Shown here in pieces: positions 6,259 to 7,651 of a stretch of DNA of 7,651 nucleotides. Under the pieces are notes generated by a model. That model made no database searches. It had not been told where the DNA came from and saw only the letters and a program-made list of their open reading frames with translations. A program made the position numbers and the translations under genes. Position 1 is the first letter of the stretch, and each line of letters opens with the position of its first letter. Source of the DNA: an uncultured Eubacteriales bacterium (GTDB lineage Bacteria > Bacillota > Clostridia > Oscillospirales > CAG-272); NCBI GenBank assembly GCA_900542425.1, contig UQNQ01000040.1:1-7651 (forward strand). The letters run 5' to 3'.

Positions 6259-6294
6259 TCTAACACGATTTCGTTTTTGAGCGGCATATAAAAA

Positions 6295-6315
6295 GGTGTC
6301 CGTCGTGAGGACACT
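6295..6315 (+). other. Small hairpin in the guaB 3' untranslated region
   Basis: GTGTCC (6296-6301) and GGACAC (6309-6314) form a 6-bp GC-containing stem, extendable by one G-U pair, with a 7-nt loop. It lies 37 nt after the guaB stop and ahead of the terminator at 6334, and lacks a T-tract. It may protect the mRNA 3' end or be part of a small 3'-derived RNA; no function is established. Confidence 0.5.
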
Positions 6316-6333
6316 GCAGATGTTAAAAGAAAA

Positions 6334-6380
6334 GATACCGAAAAGATAAGCTTGAAAAGCTCTTTTCGGTATCCTTTTTT
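6334..6380 (+). terminator. Strong intrinsic terminator of guaB
   Basis: A 12-bp perfect stem GATACCGAAAAG (6334-6345) / CTTTTCGGTATC (6362-6373) is topped, after a 3-nt bulge, by a 5-bp stem AGCTT/AAGCT (6349-6353/6357-6361) with a GAA loop. It is followed by CTTTTTT (6374-6380). This is one of the strongest terminators in the window and separates guaB from the lipoprotein gene. Confidence 0.93.
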
Positions 6381-6591
6381 GTTAGAGATCCCAGATCAGG
6401 ATTGAAATGAGATCTGCGATTCTTGTAGACGTTAAGATCGGAAATAAAACCATGATTGAGCAAAAAACATTACAACAAAGTCAATCTTGAAGACGTGATG
6501 ATATACGGCATGTCGTATAAGGTACAGAGAAGGAAGAATAAAAAATAATGCAGAGGTTTTTGTAGATTTTTAAGAAAATTTGTAAAATATA
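6381..6591. other. Intergenic stretch with only two short overlapping frames
   Basis: The ~210 bp between the guaB terminator and the next promoter holds no confident gene. A 27-codon frame (6407-6490, ATG start, weak upstream AGG) overlaps, in the +1 frame, a 30-codon frame ending at 6548 (possible TTG start at 6456) with non-random-looking content such as NLEDVMIYGMSYKVQRR. Neither has a good ribosome binding site or promoter. They could be remnants of a decayed gene or chance. Confidence 0.3.
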
Positions 6592-6620
6592 TTGCATTTT
6601 TGTGAACAATATGCTATACT
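6592..6620 (+). promoter_or_regulatory. Extended -10 promoter of the lipoprotein gene
   Basis: TTGCAT (6592-6597) and TATACT (6615-6620) are separated by 17 bp, with an extended -10 TG at 6612-6613. The start point would be near 6627, giving a ~40-nt leader that contains AAAGGA (6649-6654) as ribosome binding site. The upstream 40 bp is strongly AT-rich, which could act as an UP-type element. Confidence 0.78.
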
Positions 6621-6666
6621 GATATCAGTTAGATTTTATAACAAATAGAAAGGAATCTTCTGAATC

Positions 6667-7476
6667 ATGAAAAAACTAACTACGGTAGCTCTCGTCCTTG
6701 TTATGCTAGTCTCTGTATTTGCACTGACCTCGTGTGAAAAGGTAACGGCATATTCGCTTATAGCGGACGCCGTTGCAAAGACAAATGCGTTGGATTCTTT
6801 TGAAGCAGATATGAATATTGCCATGGGAATGAGCGTTATGGGTGTAACCATGGAAGTGCCGATGGATTACAATATTAAAGCAGCAGGACTGAAAGGTGAA
6901 AATCCTGTTTCATTTTCCACAATTGATATGTCTCTTATGGGCGCTACGATGACGACGGAATCCTATATGGAAGGTGACTGGTGCTATATCTCTGTTTCAG
7001 GGCAGAGCATGAAAGTGAAAGTCGGCGAGGACTCAGAGGAGTATGACGGATATGCGAATATAGACTCTGCTATTAAAGGGCTTCCGGAAGAAGTGTTGTC
7101 TGAAGTGGAAATCGTAGAAAATGAAGACGGAACCAAGACAGTTTCTGTTGCAATTGAAGATGACAAATTTGCGGAAATTTATAAAGATTTTATCGACAGC
7201 ATGGCGGCTTCAGCCACGGAAACAAATGATTCGATATCAGATATTTCTATTACCAATGCCACAGTGGAGATTACTGTTGATGAAAATGGATATGTTTCTG
7301 TTTACAAAATGGCTTTTGACATGAATATCGATGTTGAAACCAGCGGTATTGTTGTCGGAACGGAAGCGTCTGTCGAAATGGAGATTACGTTTAAGAATCC
7401 CGGAACGGCAGTTACAATAACGCCTCCGGAGGGATATCAGGATTTCCCTGAGGTTGACCTTGATGCACTTATGTAA
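6667..7476 (+). CDS. Predicted secreted lipoprotein of unknown function
   Basis: This 269-residue protein starts with a lipoprotein signal peptide: MKK, a hydrophobic core (about 5-20) and the lipobox L-T-S-C with Cys23 as the lipidation site. After processing it should be anchored on the outer face of the membrane. The mature part is acidic, Met-, Thr- and Val-rich and predicted to be mostly beta strand. It opens with AYSLIADAVAKTNALDSFEADMN over two short runs and has alternating hydrophobic strands (MSLMGATMTTESYMEGDWCYIS, KTVSVAIEDD, ATVEITVDENGYVSVYKM in separate segments). That pattern recalls the LolA/LppX-like half-barrel lipoproteins common in Clostridia, but no family is firmly recognised and no ligand can be named. 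An in-frame TGA at 6661 rules out an earlier start; the spacing from AAAGGA to the ATG is rather long (12 nt). It has its own promoter and terminator and no functional link to guaB. Confidence 0.85.
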   Translation: MKKLTTVALVLVMLVSVFALTSCEKVTAYSLIADAVAKTNALDSFEADMNIAMGMSVMGVTMEVPMDYNIKAAGLKGENPVSFSTIDMSLMGATMTTESYMEGDWCYISVSGQSMKVKVGEDSEEYDGYANIDSAIKGLPEEVLSEVEIVENEDGTKTVSVAIEDDKFAEIYKDFIDSMAASATETNDSISDISITNATVEITVDENGYVSVYKMAFDMNIDVETSGIVVGTEASVEMEITFKNPGTAVTITPPEGYQDFPEVDLDALM

Positions 7477-7496
7477 TATAGGCTAAATGCAGAGAG

Positions 7497-7534
7497 AAAC
7501 ATCTCCCTTCGGAAATTCCGAAGGGAGATGTTTT
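7497..7534 (+). terminator. Terminator of the lipoprotein gene
   Basis: A 16-bp perfect stem (7497-7512 / 7518-7533), including CTCCCTTCGG / CCGAAGGGAG, with the 5-nt loop AAATT runs into TTTT (7531-7534) and then GCTTT. It lies 20 nt after the lipoprotein stop codon. The A-run on the left arm (7497-7499) makes it potentially bidirectional. Confidence 0.92.
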
Positions 7535-7600
7535 GCTTTCAAAAAAAGACAGAATTTTGATTCTAAAAAGCATTAAAATATACTTTGCGGTCATGAAAAA

Positions 7601-7651
7601 CATGAATTAGAAAAAATACACAATATTTTTGTGTATTTTTTCTAATTCATG
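7601..7651. repeat. Perfect 23-bp inverted repeat at the window edge
   Basis: Positions 7601-7623 and 7629-7651 are exact reverse complements with a 5-bp centre TATTT. The arms read inwards from CATGAATTAG through A6 to TACACAA. The inner part (A6-TACACAA / TTGTGTA-T6) has the form of a bidirectional terminator with an AT-rich stem, but pairing continues 10 bp beyond the A and T runs, to the last base of the window. It may continue outside. It could be a terminator for an unseen convergent gene, the edge of a repeated element, or an assembly artefact. Confidence 0.85.

Overview
The window looks like a piece of a low-to-moderate GC Bacillota genome, most likely class Clostridia. Four things point that way: strong Shine-Dalgarno sites of the GGAGG type, SigA-type promoters close to TTGACA-17-TATAAT, compact U-tailed terminators, and gene families typical of gut Clostridia. 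No phage, transposase or CRISPR signal is visible. The window starts inside a 23S rRNA gene and ends exactly at the edge of a perfect inverted repeat. Both are typical places for an assembly to break, so this may be a whole short contig.

Layout. Positions 1-50 are the last bases of a 23S rRNA gene, followed by a spacer and a terminator (117-147), with no room for a 5S rRNA. Next comes a YgjV-family membrane protein (177-710, +). A two-CBS-domain protein follows (958-1422, +), with its own good promoter and a terminator that begins at its stop codon. On the minus strand, and convergent with it, lies a two-gene unit: htpG (2413-4314) followed by a TIM-barrel sugar phosphate isomerase/epimerase-like protein (1461-2402). 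The ribosome binding site of the second gene overlaps the htpG stop codon. The 444-bp divergent region 4315-4758 holds a perfect-consensus SigA promoter and two palindromes for htpG, and an extended -10 promoter for the rightward guaB gene (4759-6258). After guaB come a 3' hairpin, a strong terminator and about 220 bp of non-coding DNA. Then a predicted lipoprotein (6667-7476, +) has its own promoter and terminator. The last 51 bases are a 23-bp perfect inverted repeat.

Function. Most genes look like independently transcribed housekeeping or stress functions: guanine nucleotide synthesis (IMP dehydrogenase), an HSP90 chaperone, and a small nucleotide-sensing-type CBS protein. The htpG/epimerase pair is the only likely operon. 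I see no multi-gene novel system. The most notable points are the IMP dehydrogenase, which resembles the structurally studied Tritrichomonas foetus enzyme residue for residue at its catalytic positions; the unexplained palindromes in the htpG leader; the missing 5S rRNA; and the terminal inverted repeat.
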